From: Methanosarcinales archaeon
GTDB lineage: Archaea > Halobacteriota > Methanosarcinia > Methanosarcinales > Methanoperedenaceae
Assembly (NCBI GenBank): GCA_905339155.1
Contig: CAJPFJ010000071.1
Coordinates: 1-49,488 of the forward strand
Direction: 5' to 3'
Length of the DNA: 49,488 bases
The position numbers and the translations under genes were made by a program. Below, piece by piece: positions 33,222 through 41,298 of this stretch. Under the pieces are notes generated by a model, which ran no database searches, was not told the DNA's origin, and worked only from the letters and a program-made list of their open reading frames with translations. Each line of letters opens with the position of its first letter. The first letter of the stretch is position 1.

Positions 33222-35194
33222 TTAACATCAGTACAATTATTTTTGCAGCCGCTATAGCGCTTTTTTGCTGGAGCTGCTATCGAAGGTTTCGTCTCCTTTT
33301 GCTTGGCAGGGCAGAAAACCGTTTCGACGATATCGGTAAGCGTATAGGAAGTGTGCTGTATTACGCCTTTGGGCAAAGATGTACAGTTTCCCATGGATAT
33401 CGTTTTGGCTGGAACCATCTTGTTCTTTTCTGGTCTTTCATGATACTATTGATAGCTAATACAGAATTCCTGCTTGAAGGACTGTTTCCGGATTATATCA
33501 GCTTCGCCCTGCTGCCTGCCGGCGTGTATCATCCACTGGCTTTTTTGATAGAGATCGCATCAGTTCTTGCCCTGCTGGCCGTTTGTATTGCGATAATCCG
33601 ACGTATGGCTTTCCCTCCTTCCTATATTGAAGCCAGAAGCAGGGACGCTTTTATTATCCTGGGCCTGATCGCTTTGCTTATGATCGCCTTTTTCGGTTTG
33701 CATGCCAGCAAGATAGCTCAGGGTAATGAAGAAGCGGCATATTTTATGCCTGTATCTGATTTTGTTGCTTCCACTTTTTTTTCGAATGTTCCTGCAGGAA
33801 GCCTGGATGGATATATCACATTCTGGTGGCTCCATGCCATTGTGCTGCTGGTTTTTCTGAATTATCTACCATATAGTAAGCACATGCATATATTGACCGG
33901 TATCCCGAATGTCTTTTTCAGAAGCCTTACGAAGGTCAACACCCAGCCAAGGGAAGAGTTCAAAAAGGGCAATGAATTCGGTGTCGGGAAAATTGACCAA
34001 TTTACCTGGAAAAACTTAACTGATTCATATTCCTGTACCGAGTGCGGCCGCTGCTCGGATAATTGCCCGGCTACAATTACAGGTAAGATGTTAAACCCCC
34101 GGCTTGTTATCCATAATATGAAAATCAATCTGTTGATAAATGGCCCAAAGATTTTGAAAAATAAAGAAACTGTATTACCTTTGATCAAAGGTGGAATAGA
34201 AGGTAGTGTTGCAGAACAGGTTCTATGGGACTGTACAACCTGTGGGGCATGCATGGAAGTTTGCCCGGTGTTTATTGAGCATGTTCCAGAAATCGTTGAT
34301 ATGCGCCGAAATCTTGTAGAGATGAACGCAAAAGTACCTGATGAATTACTGGCCCTTTTTGAAAATACGGAACAGCGCAGTAATCCATGGGGCATTGTGC
34401 CGGGAGATCGTGCTAAATGGGCTGCTGATATGGATATTAAGACTTTTGAGACTGGTAAGACCGAATATTTGTTTTATGTTGGATGTTTTGGCGCATTTGA
34501 TGCACGAAGCAAAAAAGTATCCCAGGCGATCTCTAAGATCCTGAATGCAAGCGGCATTTCATGGGGTATCCTGGGAAAAGACGAGTTGTGCTGCGGTGAC
34601 AGCATGCGCCGCCTTGGTAATGAATTTGTTTTTGATCGAATGACCCGGGAAAATATTAAGATATTTAAAGATAAGGGAATAAAAAAAGTTATTACCCAGT
34701 GCCCGCACTGCTATAATACCCTGAAGAACGATTATCGGCAGTATGGGTTGGAATTAGAAGTTGTTCATCATACCGAATTTATCAATGATATGACAAAATC
34801 GGGTAAGCTGAAATTGAATGATGCAAAGGATTTTGGAAATCTTGTGTTCCATGATTCATGCTATCTGGGACGCTATAACGGGATATACGAAGCGCCGCGA
34901 AATGTTTTAGCTTCGATAACCGGCCGTGCGCCGATCGAGATGGAACGCCACAATGATAGATCTTTTTGCTGCGGCGCCGGGGGAGGACGAATGTGGATGG
35001 AGGAGGCCACAGGGAAACGTATCAACCTGGAGAGGGTCGAGGAGGCCATGAAAAAAGATCCCGGAACGATTTGCGTGAGCTGCCCGTACTGTATGACCAT
35101 GTTTGAAGATGGGATAAAAGGCATCAAAGCTGATGATAAAGTGCAGGTGCTGGACCTGGCCGAGATCGTATGCTCAGCCTTGAAGTCACCCTGA
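33215..35194 (+). CDS. Membrane Fe-S oxidoreductase (Etf:quinone reductase/HdrDE-like fusion)
   Basis: This 659-residue fusion starts with about six helices resembling HdrE/NarI cytochrome b (TVSHGYRFGWNHLVLFWSFM and LDGYITFWWLHAIVLLVFLN carry candidate heme histidines). A cytoplasmic part follows with two 4Fe-4S sites (CTECGRCSDNCPA, CTTCGACMEVCPV). It ends with two HdrD-type CCG domains (DELCCGDSMRRLGN, RSFCCGAGGGRMWMEE). Directly downstream of etfBA, this layout matches the proposed Etf:(methyl)menaquinone oxidoreductase (DUF224 type). A role as heterodisulfide reductase with methanophenazine is the alternative. It ends 11 nt before a convergent gene, with no clear terminator between. Confidence 0.85.
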   Translation: MLINISTIIFAAAIALFCWSCYRRFRLLLLGRAENRFDDIGKRIGSVLYYAFGQRCTVSHGYRFGWNHLVLFWSFMILLIANTEFLLEGLFPDYISFALLPAGVYHPLAFLIEIASVLALLAVCIAIIRRMAFPPSYIEARSRDAFIILGLIALLMIAFFGLHASKIAQGNEEAAYFMPVSDFVASTFFSNVPAGSLDGYITFWWLHAIVLLVFLNYLPYSKHMHILTGIPNVFFRSLTKVNTQPREEFKKGNEFGVGKIDQFTWKNLTDSYSCTECGRCSDNCPATITGKMLNPRLVIHNMKINLLINGPKILKNKETVLPLIKGGIEGSVAEQVLWDCTTCGACMEVCPVFIEHVPEIVDMRRNLVEMNAKVPDELLALFENTEQRSNPWGIVPGDRAKWAADMDIKTFETGKTEYLFYVGCFGAFDARSKKVSQAISKILNASGISWGILGKDELCCGDSMRRLGNEFVFDRMTRENIKIFKDKGIKKVITQCPHCYNTLKNDYRQYGLELEVVHHTEFINDMTKSGKLKLNDAKDFGNLVFHDSCYLGRYNGIYEAPRNVLASITGRAPIEMERHNDRSFCCGAGGGRMWMEEATGKRINLERVEEAMKKDPGTICVSCPYCMTMFEDGIKGIKADDKVQVLDLAEIVCSALKSP

Positions 35195-35204
35195 GAATCG
35201 GAGT

Positions 35205-37403
35205 TCAATCCAATTTTATCTTTCTTTTGCTGCTTTTTGAAGTTGTATCGACTTTCTCAGATATGATATTTTTTTCCATCAATCCATTCAAAAAGCTATT
35301 GCATTTAGATTCAGCTTCAGTATACGGGATTTGATATTTTTCTTTGATACGGTCAATTATTTCGGATATTGTAGATTTCCCATTGCTCTTATCCAGGATG
35401 TCCCTGGCAAGATCGGAAATTGTAAATATCCTGTTATTATCTATATCAAATAGAACATTTACTTTTTCATTTTGAAGGTTTACAGGTTTATTTCGTGTAA
35501 GGCCGGAATGGATTATCTGCGCCAGATTAAAATTGAAAGTCCCTATAAAAACCCCTTCATTCAAGACCGGTTGGATATCACTTTTTTTTGTTGATTTATT
35601 CACCGTCTTTTTCCTGTTCTGTATCGCCCTGATCAATCCGGATAGATCCGCCACTTTGTTATTGGATTCCCTGTAATGGGCAATATACAGGAAAAGATGC
35701 TCCCGGTCAAGATTGCTCCAGATCGGCAAGTCCGGGTACTTATGTGCAAGTTTAGTATAGAATTCCTGAATTACACCCTCAGTATCCTTTTTTGATAATC
35801 CCTTTGATACCTCACAATCATACCATAAAGACATATCCATGGCATCATCCTGGTATATTTTGGAGATGTTGAAATTTGAAGGATTTTCATATACTTTTGA
35901 ATGTTTTGTAAGCTGGAAACTCCCGAAGGACATGGAACGGATCTTGTCACTATTATGCAAAATAAAATCCATGGTTTCTCTTGCTTCGCTGTGAGTTTCA
36001 GTAGGAAAACCAAATATCAGGAAAAGGTGCGCCCAGATGCCAGACTCCTTGCAATATCTACAGATTTTCAATACATTCTCTTTTTTTATTCCTTTATCCA
36101 TGCACTTTAAGATTCTTTCGCTGGCTGATTCCAACCCGAAATAAAGCATCTTACACCCTGCATGGGAGAGCTTGTTGCCAAGTTCGAGGGAAAAAGATGA
36201 CTCAAATCTTGAATCTGCAAGCCAGGAGATGTCCATTTTTTCTTCGATTATCCTATCTGATAATGCACCGATTATTTTTGTGGACAAACCCTCGTCCTGG
36301 AAAGTGAAAAATTTGGTTTTGTGTTTATCATTCAATGTCTTGATATCGTTAAAAAGAAGGTCAACGTCCCTTGGCCTGTATTTACCGGAATAGCCAAATC
36401 CGTGGTCACAAAAAGTGCAACGATTCCAGTAACATCCTCTTGATGAAAGAACAGGAATGACAAGTTCGGGTGATAAATATTTATCAAGCGGGAGACCATC
36501 AAAGCATGGCGTGGGTAATAAATTAATATCTTCCCCACCAGAACTGAGCCTGTTGACAATGATATCTGAACCTTTTTTATAAATTAAATTGGGAATATCC
36601 CTGATATCAAATTCATTGCCCAGGTGTTTGATAAGATCAAAAAGTGCAGTCTCTCCTTCATGGACTATCACGCTGTCAAACACCGAAAAAAGCTCTTTTG
36701 TTTTGCTTATTTCATTGACAAGACGCGTGAAAACACTGCCTCCGATATTAATATGAATTTTCGGGTCGGCTTTTTTAATGACATTTGCAAGTGTTAATCC
36801 CGGGATTAACTGGCTTATATTTATTATTGATATACCTATCAGTCCAGGGTTGCCTTCAAGTACTTCCGGAAGTGTATATTTTTCAAAATATTCAATAAAA
36901 ATATTTTCTTTCCTGTCATTTATAGCCTCAAGAACGTCTTTACTTCTTCGACATGAATACCGCATATCATAAGAATGAAAAGTAAGATTGGATGGATAAT
37001 AAGCAGATGATGCAAGTTTTAGGCCAAGTTCAAGGATCTTGAATGCATTGAATAGTTTTTCTATATCATAGAAATCTTCTTTGCTCTTTATGATTTTTTT
37101 GGCATCATCAACACCGTTAATGACGTAATCCCCAAAAAGTATGGAACTACTCAAAGCTGCATATTGTTTTTGAAGTTCAGGAGATAATTCTTTTTTTGAT
37201 TCAAGTTCATGGAATTTTATTTGCGCCCTATCATAGTAAACCTGAAGTCCTTTTTTACTTAAAAGATGATCATAAAACGAAGCATTGATATCGATCTGGG
37301 AAACATTGCAGTTATTGGCTTTTAAGAAAGAAGTTAACGAAGGGAGGCTCAAATAGGGCTGGGTTGGTATCCATTGCGGTGGGAAGAGTAATTTTGTAAG
37401 CAT
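35205..37403 (-). CDS. B12-binding-type radical SAM protein with C-terminal PqqD-like domain
   Basis: This 732-residue protein has an N-terminal Rossmann domain of the cobalamin-binding kind (GLIGISIINISQLIPG, INIGGSVFT, VIVHEGETALFDLI), but without the DxHxxG base-off motif. The radical SAM site is C324, C329 and C332 (RGCYWNRCTFCDHG), a CX4CX2C spacing instead of CX3CX2C. A TIM-barrel follows (FFTFQDEGLS, MLYFGLESASERILKCMDKG, HLFLIFGFPTETHSEA). Residues about 635-715 look like a PqqD-type peptide-binding wing (FDIDNNRIFTISDLARDIL, then STISEIIDRIKEKY). That domain normally delivers a precursor peptide, so a peptide or protein substrate is likely. No precursor gene is obvious beside it. Confidence 0.78.
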   Translation of the reverse strand: MLTKLLFPPQWIPTQPYLSLPSLTSFLKANNCNVSQIDINASFYDHLLSKKGLQVYYDRAQIKFHELESKKELSPELQKQYAALSSSILFGDYVINGVDDAKKIIKSKEDFYDIEKLFNAFKILELGLKLASSAYYPSNLTFHSYDMRYSCRRSKDVLEAINDRKENIFIEYFEKYTLPEVLEGNPGLIGISIINISQLIPGLTLANVIKKADPKIHINIGGSVFTRLVNEISKTKELFSVFDSVIVHEGETALFDLIKHLGNEFDIRDIPNLIYKKGSDIIVNRLSSGGEDINLLPTPCFDGLPLDKYLSPELVIPVLSSRGCYWNRCTFCDHGFGYSGKYRPRDVDLLFNDIKTLNDKHKTKFFTFQDEGLSTKIIGALSDRIIEEKMDISWLADSRFESSFSLELGNKLSHAGCKMLYFGLESASERILKCMDKGIKKENVLKICRYCKESGIWAHLFLIFGFPTETHSEARETMDFILHNSDKIRSMSFGSFQLTKHSKVYENPSNFNISKIYQDDAMDMSLWYDCEVSKGLSKKDTEGVIQEFYTKLAHKYPDLPIWSNLDREHLFLYIAHYRESNNKVADLSGLIRAIQNRKKTVNKSTKKSDIQPVLNEGVFIGTFNFNLAQIIHSGLTRNKPVNLQNEKVNVLFDIDNNRIFTISDLARDILDKSNGKSTISEIIDRIKEKYQIPYTEAESKCNSFLNGLMEKNIISEKVDTTSKSSKRKIKLD

Positions 37404-37520
37404 AATCTGTGTGAGGTGAATAGAATAATTAGGATAAAACTGTTTCGTCGTTCACATTTTCCCTTGTATTCACCACAAACTTTATTTGATTTGATAATGA
37501 TTTGATGTAAGTGATCCCAA

Positions 37521-37829
37521 ATGAATGATAATGATATTAAAAATATTGGCGATGAATTCGTTGAGGAAGATGAGACCACAAAAACCGAACACGACAAAGC
37601 ATTAGAAGGATTATATGATCTGGTTTTGCCGCCGGGAGTTCCCCATAAACTCATAATGGAAGTAATGGATAAATTCGATCTGGAAGTTACAACCCGCAAA
37701 TGCGCAGTAAAGACTGTAGATATAGAGGATGATAATCTTCTGACATTACGAGGAGAACTCGATTCTGTAAATAATGCGCATGATTATATTTATAAAAAAA
37801 TGAGTGAAAAGTATAATTATAAGAAATAA
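37521..37829 (+). CDS. Conserved small protein, unknown (between rSAM and mcr)
   Basis: This is a 102-residue acidic protein. The first 30 residues are charged and probably disordered (EFVEEDETTKTEHDK). The rest looks like a compact alpha-beta fold (LYDLVLPPGVPHKLIMEVMD, then LEVTTRKCAVKTVDIEDDN, then LLTLRGELDSVNNAHDYIYK). It has one cysteine and a GTGAT ribosome binding site 6 nt before the ATG. I do not recognise the family. It is divergent from the radical SAM gene; an 8-bp inverted repeat GGTGAATA/TATTCACC (37415-37422, 37467-37474) lies between them. Confidence 0.6.
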   Translation: MNDNDIKNIGDEFVEEDETTKTEHDKALEGLYDLVLPPGVPHKLIMEVMDKFDLEVTTRKCAVKTVDIEDDNLLTLRGELDSVNNAHDYIYKKMSEKYNYKK

Positions 37830-37864
37830 TTTTTTTGAAAAACTATTATTTTATTGATAAAGAT

Positions 37865-37881
37865 ATAGGGGAAACCCCTAT
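37865..37881. terminator. Bidirectional hairpin between convergent genes
   Basis: ATAGGGG (37865-37871) pairs perfectly with CCCCTAT (37875-37881) around AAA. It lies between the stops of the 102-residue protein (37829) and the zinc-finger protein (37894). T-rich tracts are present on both sides, so it can serve both transcripts. Confidence 0.55.
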
Positions 37882-37893
37882 TTCTCTATGATA

Positions 37894-38139
37894 TTAAAAC
37901 AGGCGCTCTTTACCAATGGGTCTTGTGGCTCCAGTTCCGCCGCAATTTGTGCATGGTATGCCCTGCATCAAATAACCTCTTCCCTTGCACCACTGGCATT
38001 TTCGGGATGAGTCTACAACTTCTACTTCTCCTTTTCCGCCGCAGACGATACATGTCTTGTCCTGTTGTTTTCCAGTCCCATCACAATACGCGCATTTCAC
38101 AATGCCTGGTACTTTGGGCGTTCTTTTTATTTCTGCCAT
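37894..38139 (-). CDS. DnaJ-type CxxCxGxG zinc-finger protein
   Basis: This 81-residue protein consists almost only of a zinc-binding CxxCxGxG domain: CAYCDGTGK, CIVCGGKGE, CQWCKGRGY and CTNCGGTGA. The four repeats make the two zinc centres seen in DnaJ. There is no J-domain. The function is unknown; small proteins of this type act as thiol or folding helpers. It follows the mcr operon in the same direction, about 107 nt past mcrA, but beyond a strong terminator. A role linked to MCR assembly is only a guess. Confidence 0.75.
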   Translation of the reverse strand: MAEIKRTPKVPGIVKCAYCDGTGKQQDKTCIVCGGKGEVEVVDSSRKCQWCKGRGYLMQGIPCTNCGGTGATRPIGKERLF

Positions 38140-38203
38140 TTTAAATCACATCACCATAAATCTCAAACTATGTTATAAATTTTTCCTTTTAATTTTTGTC
38201 TCC

Positions 38204-38238
38204 CAAAAAAATAGAGAAAGTAGGCATTTTGCCTACTT
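38204..38238 (-). terminator. Terminator of the mcr operon
   Basis: A perfect 9-bp stem, AAGTAGGCA (38218-38226) with TGCCTACTT (38230-38238), has a 3-nt loop. On the minus strand it is followed by CTCTATTTTTTT (T-run at 38205-38211). It starts 9 nt after the mcrA stop codon. Confidence 0.8.
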
Positions 38239-38246
38239 AACAAAGT

Positions 38247-39947
38247 TTACTTTGCTGGGATAACGAATGCTCTTTCACCGGCGCAGCGGTCCCATTCTCT
38301 GAGTGCTGCCTTGCCGAATGCTGCTCTTGGATCTGCGAAGTCAAAGTTGATCAATTCATCTGCGAAGCAGGTCTTGACCAATGGATTGACGCAGAAGGCA
38401 TCCTTGCCTGCGTGAGCTGCTGCTACTACTGAGGTGTATCCACCCTGGTGACCTACGTTCATAGCGTAGTTGGGGTAGTTTGCGCCTCTGCATTCGCCTA
38501 TGCAGCCTTCATCTGAGGCAATTGAGAACACGTTTGTTGCACCGCACTGATCCTGCAGGTCATACCCGTAGAATCCAAGTCTGCCGTGTGCTTCTTTATG
38601 GAGGTACATGGACAGGTACCATGCAGAGAGACCGGCCTGGCTGTGGCCTGTTGCCAGAGCTGTTGCGCCGCCTGCTGCGATGGATATGACTGTTGCGCGC
38701 TGTGAACCACCGAAATGGTCTTCCAGTGTTGTTGGGTACTTCTCGTATGCTTCAAGACCGTACAGTGTTGTTTCTGTAGCGATATCTTTTACAGTGTCGA
38801 TGGTGGCTTTTGCCTTTCCATTTCCGCCATATTTCTTTGCCGCATAGTCGTTGCCCCAGTACAGGAAGTCATCGACGATATCATTGGTGTATGCTGGTGT
38901 TGCATACATTGTGAAACCGACGCCGCCTGACATGTAGCCGCCGAGCCAGATCTGGTCATATAACATTGTGGCTGCGCTTGCAGTCTGCAATACTACATTG
39001 ACTGGATCTTCTGGACCCTTTCTGTTTGTCTGGACGATATCTGCCATATGACCGAAGGATAATCCTCCTGGCTCATTTGGACCTCTTGCTCTGCGTGCCG
39101 GGATCATGTCACCCATTTCGACAAGTCCTGCGTGTTTGGCTGTGAATGCAAGTTCTCCGACTGCTGCTTCACCGGCGCACATATGATATGCACTGATAAA
39201 GGTCATACCGACCTGCATTGCCATCCAGCGGCTTGTGCCTGGTCCATCTTCTGTTCTTGTGACGATGGTTGGGATGTGTACTGCCTGCCAGGAGGTCTTG
39301 CCTACTGCTGCCTTGATCTGTTTTGCCTGGTTTGCGGGGAATTCGTTGTCAATGTTGATAACGAACTGCTTATCTACTTCATCCTGAAGGGTTTCATCAC
39401 CTGTGAATATTTTCACATAGCAGTCATCTACTAATGCCGGATGTGTTTCGACCATGTGTTCCTGGACGATTGCTGCGCCAGGCATTGCGTGGTTCAAAAC
39501 TTCAAGGTAGTAGTTGATTGTCTCGGGTGTAACTTCCTTGCCCAATCTCTTCTCAAGAGTCTCATGTGCGAGGTCAAGACCTACGACGCATGTTCTCCTG
39601 ATATCGTCCCATTCCTGCTGCATTGCTGCATTGTTGACAAAGTGAAGGTCGTCACCATCGCATACGATATCTGTTCCAGATATTGTGTATGGGGTCAACT
39701 GTCTCTGACCCATGGGGATACCTGCTAAGTGCAACTTGGGATCATAAGCCTGCAATCCTCTCTTCTTGGTGATTGCTGCTCCGCACTTTGCCATTTCTAC
39801 CTTTCTTGGGTTCTGCTGATAGCCAAGTCTGAGGTATTTGGTCTTCTTATCGGTTATTTTTGCCTTTGCCGTGGAGCCGACTTTGTTTGATCCCCATTCT
39901 TTTGCGTACTTTGTTTCCATTGATTTCTTGAATCTTGGTTCTGCCAT
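38247..39947 (-). CDS. mcrA: Methyl-coenzyme M reductase alpha subunit
   Basis: This is the catalytic subunit of MCR, which interconverts methane plus heterodisulfide and methyl-CoM plus CoB; in ANME it runs toward methane activation. It is complete at 566 residues. F430-site segments are present: [12 protein letters not shown] (axial Gln), [20 protein letters not shown] (methyl-His 272, methyl-Arg 286), GGSQRATV (methyl-Gln 416) and [15 protein letters not shown] (thio-Gly 461, S-methyl-Cys 468). All modification sites are inferred by alignment from memory with Methanothermobacter. Residue 347, in [13 protein letters not shown], is Met where methanogens have Gln. It starts 10 nt after mcrG, whose stop region supplies the GGTGA ribosome binding site. 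Confidence 0.97.
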   Translation of the reverse strand: MAEPRFKKSMETKYAKEWGSNKVGSTAKAKITDKKTKYLRLGYQQNPRKVEMAKCGAAITKKRGLQAYDPKLHLAGIPMGQRQLTPYTISGTDIVCDGDDLHFVNNAAMQQEWDDIRRTCVVGLDLAHETLEKRLGKEVTPETINYYLEVLNHAMPGAAIVQEHMVETHPALVDDCYVKIFTGDETLQDEVDKQFVINIDNEFPANQAKQIKAAVGKTSWQAVHIPTIVTRTEDGPGTSRWMAMQVGMTFISAYHMCAGEAAVGELAFTAKHAGLVEMGDMIPARRARGPNEPGGLSFGHMADIVQTNRKGPEDPVNVVLQTASAATMLYDQIWLGGYMSGGVGFTMYATPAYTNDIVDDFLYWGNDYAAKKYGGNGKAKATIDTVKDIATETTLYGLEAYEKYPTTLEDHFGGSQRATVISIAAGGATALATGHSQAGLSAWYLSMYLHKEAHGRLGFYGYDLQDQCGATNVFSIASDEGCIGECRGANYPNYAMNVGHQGGYTSVVAAAHAGKDAFCVNPLVKTCFADELINFDFADPRAAFGKAALREWDRCAGERAFVIPAK

Positions 39948-39957
39948 TTAGCTCACC

Positions 39958-40707
39958 TCACGCCTTTGGGACGAACCCGTATTTGGTTCTTAATTCCCAT
40001 ACTTTCTGAACATGTTCAATAACTTCTTTGTCGCTTCTGAAGGCTACATTGTCCACTCTATAGAAAGTGGTTCTCTTTGCAGCTTCTGCTTCGCTCATTG
40101 GTTTTCCAAGGTTGACTTTCCTGTCAATTGGTACGCCGACCTGGTCTTTGTCGCTTACAATGACGCCGCCTTCAAGTCTGCGCCTGTCCAGCATATCGAA
40201 CATTACGCCATCTTCCTGTAATCTGAGGGAGTGTCCGTGAACTGTACAGCCTCTCATGCCTGCAAGACCCCAATCAGTCATTTCGGTCTCTGCCTGTCTC
40301 TTGGCGTACTCTTCCATATCTCTCTCTCTCATTTCATTGACCTGTCTGCCTGACAGTGTGCCTGGGTCAACTCCTCTGAAGTTGATTGCCGCATGGTAAG
40401 ATCTCCAGTATGGTACTGAGGGAGCGTTGTACATAGAGTCAGACCACTGTACATATCTGAGTCTGTCACCGGCTGCTGCGCCTGGTGTTGGTTCTACAAC
40501 TTCTCTTACAGAGCATGCTGGTTCACCAATTTCTGAAAGTGGTGGATGTGTGCTCGGGTAATCCGAACCTGGTGCCCTATGACCGAGTAATGCTGTTAAA
40601 TCCTCATCAGAGATATCACGCATTTTCTCTACGTCATCTGACATGTGTTTTCTTCTATTCTTAGCAACTGAGGTGCTGCCAGGATAATATTGTGGTTTAT
40701 ATGCCAT
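39958..40707 (-). CDS. mcrG: Methyl-coenzyme M reductase gamma subunit
   Basis: This 249-residue subunit completes the alpha2-beta2-gamma2 enzyme and lines the F430 pocket. Recognisable segments are LRYVQWSDSMYNAPSVPYWR, INFRGVDPGTLSGRQVNEMR, WGLAGMRGCTVHGHSLRLQE and FDMLDRRRLEGGVIVSDKDQ. It follows mcrD after 55 nt with a strong AGGAGG site, and no mcrC lies in the gap. Confidence 0.96.
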   Translation of the reverse strand: MAYKPQYYPGSTSVAKNRRKHMSDDVEKMRDISDEDLTALLGHRAPGSDYPSTHPPLSEIGEPACSVREVVEPTPGAAAGDRLRYVQWSDSMYNAPSVPYWRSYHAAINFRGVDPGTLSGRQVNEMRERDMEEYAKRQAETEMTDWGLAGMRGCTVHGHSLRLQEDGVMFDMLDRRRLEGGVIVSDKDQVGVPIDRKVNLGKPMSEAEAAKRTTFYRVDNVAFRSDKEVIEHVQKVWELRTKYGFVPKA

Positions 40708-40762
40708 ATTTTTTCCTCCTAATTGATTTGAATCGGTTCTTTCTGCTCCTTGAATAAACTAA

Positions 40763-41284
40763 TCATTTCTCTTCCTCTGTATTGATCACACAGAGGTTAT
40801 TTTCCGCTTTTGCATGCGGGTCTATCAGGCCGAGTATTCGTTCGTCTTCAAGATTGATACTTTCATCAGTCTTGCTTTTGAATCCATACTTACCGTAATC
40901 AGTCAAAGTAGCTTTCTTCTTTATGAAGAAACCCTGTTTGAATTCAAAGGAAAATGGTAGCGCTCGCTCGCACGCATTTCTTAGTTCTTCCTTTGTGCTT
41001 TCATCTTCCAGTTCGACTATTACCTCGCCTACCATGACATGCAATTCGAATGCACAATCTCCGACATGGATAATTTCCATGTTCGGGTGGTTGACATCTG
41101 TTCCGGTTCCAGGTCCGCTTGTGACCTTCCGGGGCAGATTTTTTCCACCGATTAGCATTCTTATTACTCCTTTGACGTGATCGATCTCATTTAAGAGCTT
41201 TTCAGCAGTCTGTGGTTGTAATAATCTTTGCGGAAATATTTTGATCTGGATTGGTTTACCCGTGACTGAAGCAGTTTTTACCAT
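40763..41284 (-). CDS. mcrD: McrD, MCR assembly/chaperone-like protein
   Basis: This is a 173-residue non-subunit protein encoded in mcr operons and proposed to bind and help assemble or activate MCR. Family segments are IQIKIFPQRLLQPQTAEKLL, GVIRMLIGGKNLPRKVTSGP, IIHVGDCAFELHVMVGEVIV and ACERALPFSFEFKQGFFIKK. It lies 14 nt after mcrB. Confidence 0.94.
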   Translation of the reverse strand: MVKTASVTGKPIQIKIFPQRLLQPQTAEKLLNEIDHVKGVIRMLIGGKNLPRKVTSGPGTGTDVNHPNMEIIHVGDCAFELHVMVGEVIVELEDESTKEELRNACERALPFSFEFKQGFFIKKKATLTDYGKYGFKSKTDESINLEDERILGLIDPHAKAENNLCVINTEEEK

Positions 41285-41298
41285 TCAATTCTCCGAAT

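Noticed and set aside
37404..37520. A precursor peptide gene for the PqqD-fused radical SAM protein
   Set aside because: I looked on both strands for a short frame with a start codon, ribosome binding site and Cys- or Gly-rich core and found none. The inverted repeat here is more likely regulatory or chance.
38247..39947. Loss of the methyl-Gln (Gln400-equivalent) site in McrA, as reported for ANME-1
   Set aside because: The GGSQRATV segment is present with Gln416 at the expected 45-residue distance from the thioglycine site, so that glutamine is kept. The Gln-to-Met change lies elsewhere, at residue 347.
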